Source: Gemmatimonadales bacterium (GTDB taxonomy: Bacteria; Krumholzibacteriota; Krumholzibacteriia; LZORAL124-64-63). From it: a stretch of DNA of 47,935 nucleotides. The stretch is taken from NCBI GenBank assembly GCA_019038745.1, contig JAHOYV010000071.1, positions 1 to 47,935 of the forward strand, given 5' to 3'. A program made the position numbers and the translations under genes. Positions 17,477 through 26,137 of this stretch are shown here, piece by piece (positions within the stretch are counted from its first letter, which is position 1; every line of letters begins with the position of its first letter). The notes under the pieces are model-generated. The model worked only from the letters and a program-made list of their open reading frames with translations, was not told the DNA's origin and searched no databases.

Positions 17477-18658
17477 TTACTCATTACTCGTCTGGGGCAC
17501 CTTTATCCGCAAACAGATGAAAAAACCAACCACGGCGATCGCCGCCGCCATCATAAAAACCCACTGATGGCCGTATCGCTCCCAAACCCAACCCGACAGA
17601 ATGGGCAAAGTCATGGCCACTGCGTGATCGATGGTAATACCCAAAGAAATCGTGGGCGTGATATCAGCCGGATCCACCGCAATCTTTTTCAGGTAGGTGG
17701 TCCTGGCCACGCGCAACGCAAAGAGAATGTGATCCAGGATGTAGGCCGCATACAACAACCGCAAAGCCCATGGTCCCGGCAGAAAATCCCCCGCAAAAGC
17801 GTATACAAGGCAAACCACCACCAGCATGATTTCGTCCACGGCCAAGACTACGCGTTCGCCCAGCCAGTCGATCACGTCTCCAAGCAGGGGGCGCAGCAAC
17901 ACGCCTAAGGCCGAAGCAATGAAATACAGCAGGGCGATCGTTGAAACCGGAACCCCGTGCAATGAAACCAGAACCCAGGATCCAAAAACCAGGAAGATCT
18001 GCTTGCGAATACCGAACAAGGCACTGATCGCGTAGAAGAGTCGGTACTCGCGACGATAGACCAAACGCCGCGAAGGCGGATCCTCCCGACCCAACTTCAG
18101 ACGGAAATAGAAGAAGCCGGCGGCCAGGGCGCAAGTCGCCCCCACGATGTAGAACAGGTCGTAACGGTCACCGGTGAACTTGGCCAGCAGCCAAACAGCG
18201 GACACACCCAGGATCGTACCCAGATTCCTTGCGCCGCCCAGTTGTCCGAGGCGCCTGCCTTCGCCCCCCCGCTTGGCCAGCTTCAACCCCAGCGGACCAT
18301 CCACTGCAAAAATGATGTGATCACCCAGCGACCAGATCACTACCCAGGCCACCATAAGGGCCATGTGCGGCGTAAAAAAGCCCAGCCCAAGAATGCCGGC
18401 TGCAGTGAACACCATACCCACAGCGGCTATCCGACCCTCGCGCAGGCGAGTCAGCAACAATCCCATTACCACGAAAATCAGGAAGCCCGGCAACTCGCGG
18501 GGCAGTTCCAGCCAACCGCGATGCCCAGCGTCCAAACCATGCACTGTGGCAAGATAATTGTTCAGGGTAGAGGCCATGACACCGGCGGAGGCCCCGAAGA
18601 AGAGAGTAGCCAGAAGCAGACGCCGGAAATCCCCGGTCACTTTATTGAGCAGATTCAA
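17477..18658 (-). CDS. Major facilitator superfamily transporter
   Basis: The 393-residue protein is almost wholly hydrophobic, with about 12 predicted helices in two halves. A loop motif LAKRGGEGRRLGQLGGARNLGT after helix 4 and an RRLVYRREYR cytoplasmic central loop resemble the MFS layout. Substrate cannot be named. It starts with TTG at 18658, and its first bases overlap the amylomaltase stop (TTGA), so the two are translationally coupled; a sugar or oligosaccharide substrate is an attractive guess from that pairing only. The gap downstream to the EEP lipoprotein is about 150 bases. Confidence 0.8.
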   Translation of the reverse strand: MNLLNKVTGDFRRLLLATLFFGASAGVMASTLNNYLATVHGLDAGHRGWLELPRELPGFLIFVVMGLLLTRLREGRIAAVGMVFTAAGILGLGFFTPHMALMVAWVVIWSLGDHIIFAVDGPLGLKLAKRGGEGRRLGQLGGARNLGTILGVSAVWLLAKFTGDRYDLFYIVGATCALAAGFFYFRLKLGREDPPSRRLVYRREYRLFYAISALFGIRKQIFLVFGSWVLVSLHGVPVSTIALLYFIASALGVLLRPLLGDVIDWLGERVVLAVDEIMLVVVCLVYAFAGDFLPGPWALRLLYAAYILDHILFALRVARTTYLKKIAVDPADITPTISLGITIDHAVAMTLPILSGWVWERYGHQWVFMMAAAIAVVGFFICLRIKVPQTSNE

Positions 18659-20286
18659 GCACCGGGCTCCGAATCACGGCTAGAGGAAGGATCCAACAAG
18701 GGCTTTGCCGACTCCGGGCGGATCTGGTCGGGACGACGACGTCCCAGATAGGTCAGACGGGCCAGGCGCTCTCCGGCAGGATCGGTGTACGCGGTCTCGG
18801 GCATACGCCAGTTCCAGTTGCCCGTTCCCTCGCCGGGCAAATTCATCCTGGCCTCACGACCCAAACCCAGGACATCCTGCATCGTGGCAATGAACGTGTG
18901 GGCGACCGACAGCACGCCCAGCCGGATCATCGTCCAGTGCGGCTCCGCCAAATTGCAGCCGACATACTGGGTGGCCAGATCTTTTTCCTGGGAACTGGCC
19001 AGATGTTTCCACCAGGCAAGGGTGGGATCATTGTCGTGGGTCCCGGAGTAGACGACACAATTACGGACGTACTCGTGAGGAAGGAAAAGGTTGTCCGGCC
19101 CGCTCCAGGCGAATTGCAGGATCTTCATACCCGGTAACCCGAGCCCGTCGCGCAAGACCTCCACCTCGGGCGTGATCACACCCAGATCCTCGGCAATCAC
19201 CGGTAATTGCCCGCCCAATTCGTCGCGTAATACTTCGAAAAATTCTGCGCCAGGGCCCGAGACCCAACGACCGTTGACAGCCGTCTCCTGGTCGGCCGGC
19301 ACCTCCCAGTAGGCCTCGAAACCGCGGAAATGGTCGATGCGCACCAGATCAACCAAATCCAGACAGCCCCTCAGACGAGCTACCCACCAGGCATGGCGAT
19401 CGGCCTTCAAACGATCCCAATCATAGAGCGGGTTACCCCACAGTTGCCCGGTCTCGCTGAAGTAGTCAGGCGGCACCCCGGCCACATGCGTGGGCTGCCC
19501 CTTGTCATCCAACCTGAAGTATTCCCTGTTCGCCCAAACATCGCAGCTGTCCAGCGCAACAAAAATGGGAAGGTCGCCGACGAAACGAACCCCGCGCGCC
19601 GAAGCGAAAGCCTTCAAGTTCTGCCATTGGGTAAAGAACAGCCATTGGACAAAACATTGAGAATCAATTGTTCGTGAAAGACGTACTTTGGCCTCGCCCA
19701 GCGCCCGGGATTCACGCATGGCCAGCGGGCCGGGCCACTGAAGCCAAGGCGCGCCCCCCTGCTCCAACTTGATGGCCTTGAAGAGGGCAAAATCGTCAAG
19801 CCACCCGGCGTTCGCCTCGCGCCACAGTTGCAACTCCTGACGATCGGTCGGTGATGCGCAATCCTGAAAACCCTGCCAAGCCCGCTCCAGCATATCGGAT
19901 TTCCACTCTATGACCGGGCCGAAGTCTACTCGATCATCGGAGAAGGAAGGACGCCGGTTCAGATCTCCAGCCGACAGCCAGCCGGCCAAAACCAAGTCAT
20001 CAAGGCTGATCAACAACGGATTTCCGGCCAGGGCAGATAGGGTCTGGTAGGGAGAGTCGCCATAACTGGTGGGTCCCAGAGGCAACACCTGCCACAGGCT
20101 CTGGCCGCACTTCTCCAGCCAGTCGACAAAGCGGCGGGCCGATTCCCCCAAGTCTCCGATTCCATCCTGTCCAGGCAGGGAGGTAACGTGCAGCAAAACC
20201 CCGCTGGAACGGGGAAACAAGTCGTTATTTTCAGTTATTTGCGCAGCCATTTCCTCTGCCATTTGCTTGACCATTTGCCCAATCAT
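18655..20286 (-). CDS. malQ: 4-alpha-glucanotransferase (amylomaltase, GH77)
   Basis: The protein of about 543 residues is a GH77 amylomaltase, which moves alpha-1,4-glucan segments between maltodextrins in glycogen/maltose metabolism. Seen are SSGVLLHVTSLPGQDGIGDLG, QVLPLGPTSYGDSPYQT, the nucleophile Asp in VRIDHFRGFEAYWEVP, the acid/base Glu in VIAEDLGVI and the third carboxylate in YSGTHDND. The N terminus has four in-frame ATGs within 40 bases (a Met-rich amphipathic stretch); ATG 20286 with AAAGG upstream was chosen, and TTG 20313 is an alternative. It is coupled to the MFS gene by overlapping stop and start. The 286-base gap upstream (20287-20572) shows no gene or clear terminator. Confidence 0.95.
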   Translation of the reverse strand: MIGQMVKQMAEEMAAQITENNDLFPRSSGVLLHVTSLPGQDGIGDLGESARRFVDWLEKCGQSLWQVLPLGPTSYGDSPYQTLSALAGNPLLISLDDLVLAGWLSAGDLNRRPSFSDDRVDFGPVIEWKSDMLERAWQGFQDCASPTDRQELQLWREANAGWLDDFALFKAIKLEQGGAPWLQWPGPLAMRESRALGEAKVRLSRTIDSQCFVQWLFFTQWQNLKAFASARGVRFVGDLPIFVALDSCDVWANREYFRLDDKGQPTHVAGVPPDYFSETGQLWGNPLYDWDRLKADRHAWWVARLRGCLDLVDLVRIDHFRGFEAYWEVPADQETAVNGRWVSGPGAEFFEVLRDELGGQLPVIAEDLGVITPEVEVLRDGLGLPGMKILQFAWSGPDNLFLPHEYVRNCVVYSGTHDNDPTLAWWKHLASSQEKDLATQYVGCNLAEPHWTMIRLGVLSVAHTFIATMQDVLGLGREARMNLPGEGTGNWNWRMPETAYTDPAGERLARLTYLGRRRPDQIRPESAKPLLDPSSSRDSEPGA

Positions 20287-20572
20287 TTGCGCCGGCCTTT
20301 GTTCAAATATCAATTTCGCCAGCTCAGCTTACTGGTCCGGACAGAAACTTCAGGAGCAGGAAGTCGAATTACGGCTTCTCTTGGCCGCAGACTGGAGAAA
20401 TCTTCTGGGAAGGTAACGGAGGCTGGTAAGGGTAGCCAAGGGAAAAGAGACTCCTGTAACAGAAAATGGGAATAACACAGGTTGTTTTTCCGGGAGATTC
20501 ATTCTGATGGAGAAGTGTGAAATGGTCTTCCGGACTCAAAGAGGAACTGCCGACCACCGCATATTTGGCAGA

Positions 20573-22276
20573 TCAAAGCCACCGATTCGGTTCGCAATTG
20601 TCGATGAGCTCCTGAACCTCGTCCAGCCGCGCCACTCCCGCCGGAATGTGGGTCAGAAATTCATGCTTCTGCTTGACGTGGCCCAGAAACCCGAAGGCTC
20701 CCAGAGCCTGCATGAGACGCTGCAAGGCGGCACTCAAGACCATCGCCCTGACTTCGTGGGACTGCAGCCCGAACGCCGATCCGGACCTACCGGCGAACCG
20801 ATCCAATAGACGAGAGCGTTCTTCTGGTCCCAGGTCCACGTAGGGATCGAAAATCAGCGAGGCGGCGTCGTAACCAAGCGGTCCCAGCCGCATCCCCTGA
20901 AAATCCACCAACCGGATGGCTCCGGCGGTAACGTGGATATTCTGTGCTTGGAAATCCCGGTGTATCAGCACCTGTGGCTGCGAGGCAACCACTGTGGCCA
21001 GCGTTTCGAATTCCGCATCCAGCCCCTCAATCGACTCCGGCAGCAAATTTAAGTGCCCGGTCAGGAAATGATCGCGGAAATAGCCCGTCTCCCACCGCAG
21101 GGCAGCGTGGTCCAGGCTACGGTCCACGGCCAGGGGACACTCCGATGCCGCCCGTTCAGTGATCGTCTGCAAACGCAACAAATTATCCACAGCCTGATCG
21201 TAGAAAGGAGCAGCTTCAACAGCTGAGTCAGTAGCCTTTTCGTACAACCGTACGGAGCCCAGATCCTCGGTCAAAAGGACCTGCTCATCTTCATGAACGG
21301 ACAGGGTTTCCGGCGCGCCCAAGTCGTGGGCCCTCAGAAATTCACCAATTTCCACCTGCCGCCTGAACTCTGAATCTTCCGGCGGGTTCTGCATCGCCAC
21401 GGCGGACCAATTCCGGGTCTGGATCCTCCAGAATCGACGGTCGGACCCGTGCCCGGTAATGCGTTCCAGGCGGGCTGGGCTAACGGGAAGAACACCTGAG
21501 GCCCCACCTGATGAACCAACCGGAAAGCCCTCCCTCAGGTCCCTTGATAAACTTTCCGGTTGCCCTAGCAACAAACGCGGCAAAGTGCCTAAATCATCCC
21601 ACCGGATTCCGGGTCGATGGAATCCGCGCACACAATCGGGATCAGCCTTCATGGCCTTAATCAGCGGGTCGATGAGGGAAGAAAACCCGGGGCCGATTTC
21701 GTCCAGCAGCCTAGTCGAGAAGGCCCCCACGCCGGCGTAGGTCAACCTGCGGCCGGGAAGATCTGCAGCGCCAACCGGTTGGCCGGCGATGCTCAGCGCC
21801 CTGCCGTCCTCGGCCATCACAACCGAATTAACATCGGGCCAATCGACCAGAAGAATTGTCGCTAATGCCCCCGAGGATTGGTGCTCGGTTGCCAAGGCAA
21901 CAAAGTCCACTTCGCACAGCACATCGCCGTTGTGCAGGAGAAAAAAATCGCCTCGAGACAGGAATTCCCGCGCCCCGTCCAGAGCGCCGCCAGTGCCCAT
22001 AATTTCAGTCTCGGGAAACAATGTGAAACGGTCGGCGTCAGGTCGCTGACCCAGGTATTCAATGATCTGATCGCCAAGGTGATGAGTGTTGACGGCCAGT
22101 TCGTATACACCGGCGCGATCGAAAGATGCAATGATCCGGTCCAGCAAAGGTCGGTCGCCGACAGGAAGCAAAGGCTTGGGTATATGGTCAGTGATCGGAG
22201 CCAGGCGGGTGCCATAGCCGGCGGCAAGGATCATCCCCCGCATTAGTCCACGACCACTCGTCAGCCCCTTACTCAT
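20573..22276 (-). CDS. Fused MurU-type nucleotidyltransferase and AmgK-type sugar kinase
   Basis: Two enzymes are joined in one 567-residue chain. Residues about 12-235 are a nucleotidyltransferase with MILAAGYGTRLAPITDHIPKPLLPV and LLHNGDVL, as in MurU (MurNAc-1-phosphate uridylyltransferase). Residues about 270-567 are an aminoglycoside-phosphotransferase-fold kinase with the catalytic motif VLIHRDFQAQNI near 440 and LVDFQG near 455, as in AmgK (anomeric MurNAc/GlcNAc kinase). In Pseudomonas these are separate neighbouring genes; here they form a single protein that could turn MurNAc into UDP-MurNAc. ATG 22276 overlaps the NamZ stop by eight bases; ATG 22243 or 22234 are alternatives. Other sugar substrates are possible. 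Confidence 0.82.
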   Translation of the reverse strand: MSKGLTSGRGLMRGMILAAGYGTRLAPITDHIPKPLLPVGDRPLLDRIIASFDRAGVYELAVNTHHLGDQIIEYLGQRPDADRFTLFPETEIMGTGGALDGAREFLSRGDFFLLHNGDVLCEVDFVALATEHQSSGALATILLVDWPDVNSVVMAEDGRALSIAGQPVGAADLPGRRLTYAGVGAFSTRLLDEIGPGFSSLIDPLIKAMKADPDCVRGFHRPGIRWDDLGTLPRLLLGQPESLSRDLREGFPVGSSGGASGVLPVSPARLERITGHGSDRRFWRIQTRNWSAVAMQNPPEDSEFRRQVEIGEFLRAHDLGAPETLSVHEDEQVLLTEDLGSVRLYEKATDSAVEAAPFYDQAVDNLLRLQTITERAASECPLAVDRSLDHAALRWETGYFRDHFLTGHLNLLPESIEGLDAEFETLATVVASQPQVLIHRDFQAQNIHVTAGAIRLVDFQGMRLGPLGYDAASLIFDPYVDLGPEERSRLLDRFAGRSGSAFGLQSHEVRAMVLSAALQRLMQALGAFGFLGHVKQKHEFLTHIPAGVARLDEVQELIDNCEPNRWL

Positions 22277-23459
22277 AACGTCTAAATTCAGCCACCGACT
22301 CGGCAAAAGCCGCCAACGGCACTTTCCAACCAGCCCGCATCTCCTGAAGCGAATCGTCGATGGACTCGGCAGTATCGATTGTGCGACGCCACATCTCGCC
22401 CCCAGCCAAAATATCGATGGGCAGTTTCTCTTTCTCGTACTCGTATGGCGGCTGTTTCCAGGAAAAATGGTCGGGCCAGAGCCGGGACACTGCGCCGATT
22501 ATCGCAGTATATGTAGCTACCGGCAGGAACGAATCCCGGTCCGAGACATGAACCTGAAGCCCACCGCAAACCTCGCCCGCGAATTTGTGAAAAGTAGGCT
22601 CGAATTGCAGAGGGCGGAATTGGACACCGGGCAGATGCGTGCCCTCCAACTCGGACATCAAAACCTGCGGAACGATATAGGGAGCACCCATGATCTCGAA
22701 AGGACGAGTAGTACCGCGTCCCTCGGACAGCTCAGTACCTTCAAGCAAACAGCCACCAGGATAAACAAATGCGGTATCGAGGGTGGGCATGTTCGGCGAG
22801 GGCAATACCCAAGGCAAATCCGTAGCAGCGAAATCCATGGCCCGCCGCCAGCCCTGCAACAAAACAATTTCCAGATCCAGGTCCAAACCGCGGTAGCGGG
22901 CAAAAAACCCAGCCAATTCCCCGATGGTCAGCCCATGCCGCATCGGGATTGGAGCCAGGCCCACGAAGGACTCGAAACCCGGTTCCAGCACTGTACCCTC
23001 GACCGCCAACCCACCGATGGGATTGGGACGATCCAGGACAACAACCCGTTTGCCGGCTTCGGCGCAAGCTTCCATACTTAGCAACATTGTCCAGATGAAA
23101 GTGTAATAACGGGCCCCTACATCCTGCAGATCGATGACCAGTGTGTCGAAATGAGCCAGCATCTCGGACGTGGGTTTCCGATGCTTGCCGTAGAGGGAGA
23201 AAACGGGCAAACCGGAATCCGGATCGGTATAGCCCTCCCACTCAATCATGTTGTCCTGGGTTTGGCCCAACAGCCCGTGTTGGGGCCCGAATAGGGCGCG
23301 CAGATCCACCGAATCGGTGGCCAGCATCAATTCCCGGACCGGCCTTAGAGAATGATCCACCGAAGCCGGATGCAACAGCAGGCCCACGCGCTGTCCCTTC
23401 AACAGGGCAAAGCAATCCGTAGCTAGCCTGTCCAGTCCCGTTTCAACTTTAAATGTCAC
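22269..23459 (-). CDS. namZ: NamZ-like exo-beta-N-acetylmuramidase (DUF1343)
   Basis: The 396-residue protein has the DUF1343 signature set: GLLLHPASVDH, FGPQHGLLGQTQDNMIEWEGY, DTLVIDLQDVGARYYTFIWTM, VVLDRPNPIGG, LPWVLPSPNMPTLDTAFVYPG and LSEGRGTTRPFEIMGAPY. A Bacillus member of this family (NamZ) releases terminal MurNAc from peptidoglycan glycan ends. No signal peptide is evident at the GTG start (23459, GGGAG nine bases upstream), so it may act in the cytosol on imported muropeptides. It overlaps the MurU-AmgK fusion gene directly downstream; together they form a logical MurNAc salvage path. Confidence 0.88.
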   Translation of the reverse strand: MTFKVETGLDRLATDCFALLKGQRVGLLLHPASVDHSLRPVRELMLATDSVDLRALFGPQHGLLGQTQDNMIEWEGYTDPDSGLPVFSLYGKHRKPTSEMLAHFDTLVIDLQDVGARYYTFIWTMLLSMEACAEAGKRVVVLDRPNPIGGLAVEGTVLEPGFESFVGLAPIPMRHGLTIGELAGFFARYRGLDLDLEIVLLQGWRRAMDFAATDLPWVLPSPNMPTLDTAFVYPGGCLLEGTELSEGRGTTRPFEIMGAPYIVPQVLMSELEGTHLPGVQFRPLQFEPTFHKFAGEVCGGLQVHVSDRDSFLPVATYTAIIGAVSRLWPDHFSWKQPPYEYEKEKLPIDILAGGEMWRRTIDTAESIDDSLQEMRAGWKVPLAAFAESVAEFRRYE

Positions 23460-23505
23460 GAAAACCGACTCCCGGTCAGTTGTAGTAATCAGGCTTGCAG
23501 CCGCC

Positions 23506-23826
23506 TCAGCCGTCCCACATCCGTTCGTAGGCAGCCAGGCGGTCGGCGATCAGGGCTCGGGCTTCCTTCTCGTCGGCCAGGGGGCGGACAACACGGATTT
23601 TCGGTTCTGGTTCCTCTACCAGCGCCCAACCCAGGCGCCGACCACCGGCGGGCAAAGGCCTCCGTATCAGCAGAATCGAACCGGACATCTCGGTGGAGAT
23701 TTCCTCTACTGTTTTGAAACTGGAAGCCAAATCGTTCCAGTTGTCCTCCGCAAGCGGCACGATGCTTCCAGCATCCAGCTGCCACACCAGACTTTCCCTA
23801 TCGAAACAGGAAGGCTTCTTGCTCAT
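23506..23826 (-). CDS. Small unknown protein in the glycan gene cluster
   Basis: This 106-residue protein is not recognised. It has no signal or membrane helix. The sequence has a hydrophobic strand (GSILLIRRPLPAG), a GWALVEEPEPKIRVVRPL segment and a charged helical C terminus ending AYERMWDG. Reality is supported by its ATG overlapping the stop of the upstream glycosyltransferase gene (ATGA), as at the next junction in this run, and by its position 46 bases before namZ. It may serve as a partner of one of these enzymes, but nothing shows which. Confidence 0.65.
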   Translation of the reverse strand: MSKKPSCFDRESLVWQLDAGSIVPLAEDNWNDLASSFKTVEEISTEMSGSILLIRRPLPAGGRRLGWALVEEPEPKIRVVRPLADEKEARALIADRLAAYERMWDG

Positions 23827-25019
23827 CGCTGGAGACCTTTCTCCGCCTTTTCGGCAGGCTCGGCATTACCACCGGCCAACTGCTCGACCGCTTCAGCCAT
23901 CCGCTCCCAGGAATATTGCTTCTTTTCAATCCTGACAGCTGCGGCAAACTCGGCAGCACGATCTTCTCTGAAATAACGGGTAACCGCCGTGGCCAGAGCT
24001 CTGCTGTCCCGGGGTGGAACGATGAACCCGGTCCTTTCATCGTGCACCACCTCCGGTAAGCCCCCAACGTCCGTAGTCACCACCGGTAAGTCATAGTTAT
24101 AGGCGATCTGGACAATCCCGCTCTGAGTAGCCGAAACATAAGGCAAGACGGCCAGGTCGGCGGCCAGGAAATATTTCTCCACCGTCTCGTCAGGCACGAA
24201 ACCGTCGATCAATTGCACAATTTCAGAGCCCCCACTGGCGGCGATTCGGTCCAGATAAGGTTGTTTTTCGCCATAGATGTCGCCCACTATCAGGATACTC
24301 AATCCGTCCTCCCCGAACTCCTGCTGCAAGGGTCCGGCCGCGTCGATCAAAACATCCACACCCTTGTAGGGTTTGATGAATCCGAAGAACAGGACGATGA
24401 GACCTTCCTCGGCCAATCCCAACTCCCTGCGGGCTTGTGACTTGGTAATTCTTGACTTACCAGGTTCGCCAAAATCATAAACAGGGTGTGGTGAAGTAAC
24501 AACCATAGCCGGATTTGTCTTTGGTAGCACTTCGAAAAGATCCCGTCGAACCTGTTCGCTCTGGGCGATGAATCCATGCCCCTGGCGCAGGGCCAGCCGG
24601 GTCAAAAACATTCCGAAGGGATACTTCTCGTGGGAAATGACGTTGTCGAGCAGGTAGATTACCCGGATTTGCGTGCGACGGCGCAACAACCAGGTTACGA
24701 CAAAAAATCCCGGCGCGAAAAAGGGGATCCAGTACTTGATGACTACCGCGTCGGGAGCCTCCCGTTTCAGGTCTCGGGCCGTTCTCCACCAACTCAACGG
24801 CGACCAGGGCACGAAACGCGGCGAGTTGGGTAAATCCAGCCAGGCGGCGCATTCGCCTTCCTGCTCCGTGCCCGGAAACAGGAACTTCGGGTACTGCTTG
24901 CGGAAAGACGCCCAGAAAACCGTGTGCCCACGCCCTGCCAGAGTTCGGGACAGCATGGCGATGTAGGTCACGATCCCTCCACGAAACGGAGGGGCCGGTC
25001 CCAGAAATGAGAGCTTCAT
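23823..25019 (-). CDS. Glycosyltransferase, GT-B fold family 1/4 type
   Basis: The 398-residue protein starts MKLSFLGPAPPFRGGIVTY, with the glycine-rich first loop of GT-B enzymes. The C-terminal domain has LFFGFIKPYKGVDVLI, a YLAADLAVLPYVSATQSGIVQIAY block with the family's donor-site region, and VVTTDVGGLPEVVHDERTGFIVPP. It should transfer a sugar from a nucleotide donor; the acceptor is unknown. Its ATG at 25019 overlaps the stop of the GT9 gene (ATGA), and its own stop overlaps the next small gene. The frame is open about 105 bases upstream, but that would overlap the GT9 gene deeply, so the overlap start is preferred. Confidence 0.88.
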   Translation of the reverse strand: MKLSFLGPAPPFRGGIVTYIAMLSRTLAGRGHTVFWASFRKQYPKFLFPGTEQEGECAAWLDLPNSPRFVPWSPLSWWRTARDLKREAPDAVVIKYWIPFFAPGFFVVTWLLRRRTQIRVIYLLDNVISHEKYPFGMFLTRLALRQGHGFIAQSEQVRRDLFEVLPKTNPAMVVTSPHPVYDFGEPGKSRITKSQARRELGLAEEGLIVLFFGFIKPYKGVDVLIDAAGPLQQEFGEDGLSILIVGDIYGEKQPYLDRIAASGGSEIVQLIDGFVPDETVEKYFLAADLAVLPYVSATQSGIVQIAYNYDLPVVTTDVGGLPEVVHDERTGFIVPPRDSRALATAVTRYFREDRAAEFAAAVRIEKKQYSWERMAEAVEQLAGGNAEPAEKAEKGLQR

Positions 25020-26110
25020 GAGCCACTCAAGAGGTTGTTCACCGCTTCCATAACCGTCTCCGGATGTAGCGTTTCCAAACAGAATTCCGAGGCCGTGCAA
25101 CGCGGTTGGAAAAAACAGCTGCACTTTTGTTCGGGCGCCAGGATGACACCCCGCCCATAGAGCTCGAACTCGTAGGGATTGAAGATGTTGTTAAGCAATA
25201 CAAGCCGCTTGCCCAGGCCCAGGGCCAGATGCATGGCCATTGTCACGGCCGAGACCACCAGATCGCAACGATCCATCAGACCAATGAAAGTTTTCAGATC
25301 GAAGTGACCCGGATAACACGCTCCGGTGGCCGCAGCCAGCCGAATATTTTTTTCATCCTCCTGCGGTCCCCCCAGCAACACCACGGCGAAGCCGGCACGC
25401 CCCAGATTCGTCGCCAATTCGCGCCAGTACTTCTCGGGCCATAGACGGCTTGTCCATCGCCCCCCGCACCCGGTGTTCAAGCCGATAACCGCCTTGCCGG
25501 AGGGAAGATCGAACTCCGGCGCCGGCTCGGGTCGATCCAGAACATATTCCTGTCCGCTAAATTCGAACCCGCAGATGGCAAAGATCTCCTGCAGGTAGGA
25601 AAGCCGGCAGGCCTGGTTCACATCGTCGAACAACCCGGTATGGAGTTTTGCCGTAACGGCTTCGGCCATCTCCGGAGTCGCTCCGGCCAGGATCGGCGCA
25701 CTGACCCCGTCCGACCCCAGTGTAAAACCGATTTTGCGAGTGGCACTGACTTCCTTGGCCAGGGCACAAGCCTGGCGATCCTTGTCCAGATTGATCAGCA
25801 GATCGAAGCGAAGATGACGCAAAAGAAGTACTGCATTGGTGTCCCAGCGCAGTGGATCATCCACGATCCCAGGCAGCAGCTCCGGGAATTCCGTTACCCA
25901 GGTCAGCGCGTGATCGGGAAATTTTTCCCGCAGCGGGCCCAGTAGGGGCGTGGTGCGGACCACATCACCTGCTGCCCCCAGCTTGATCATCAGAATGCGG
26001 CCACTACGCTTCCGAAACTCCCGACAATCCTCACAGTGCACACCCCGCAGCTTATGCGGAGTACAGGGCACGTGTCCCTTGAAGTGAATACAATCCGAGC
26101 GAATTTTCAC
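25016..26110 (-). CDS. Family 9 glycosyltransferase (heptosyltransferase-like)
   Basis: The 364-residue protein has GT9 features: MIKLGAAGDVVRTTPLLGPL, GLNTGCGGRWTSRLWPEKYW, VVLLGGPQEDEKN, and DLVVSAVTMAMHLALGLGKRLV with the donor-binding region. It resembles ADP-heptose transferases of LPS core synthesis. It has two cysteine clusters: Cys7, Cys16, Cys26 and Cys29 before the catalytic domain, and four cysteines in the C-terminal EQKCSCFFQPRCTASEFC segment, as in a subset of GT9 proteins. They may bind a metal or form a structural link. The start is GTG 26110 with GAGG upstream. It is the second gene of a run read from 27220. Confidence 0.85.
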   Translation of the reverse strand: MKIRSDCIHFKGHVPCTPHKLRGVHCEDCREFRKRSGRILMIKLGAAGDVVRTTPLLGPLREKFPDHALTWVTEFPELLPGIVDDPLRWDTNAVLLLRHLRFDLLINLDKDRQACALAKEVSATRKIGFTLGSDGVSAPILAGATPEMAEAVTAKLHTGLFDDVNQACRLSYLQEIFAICGFEFSGQEYVLDRPEPAPEFDLPSGKAVIGLNTGCGGRWTSRLWPEKYWRELATNLGRAGFAVVLLGGPQEDEKNIRLAAATGACYPGHFDLKTFIGLMDRCDLVVSAVTMAMHLALGLGKRLVLLNNIFNPYEFELYGRGVILAPEQKCSCFFQPRCTASEFCLETLHPETVMEAVNNLLSGS

Positions 26111-26137
26111 GAGTCAATCCTCTGCTTTGAGCGAAGG

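Noticed and set aside
20287..20572. Possible small gene or terminator upstream of malQ
   Set aside because: Only a 5-base stem and short frames without ribosome sites were found; the region is treated as promoter space.
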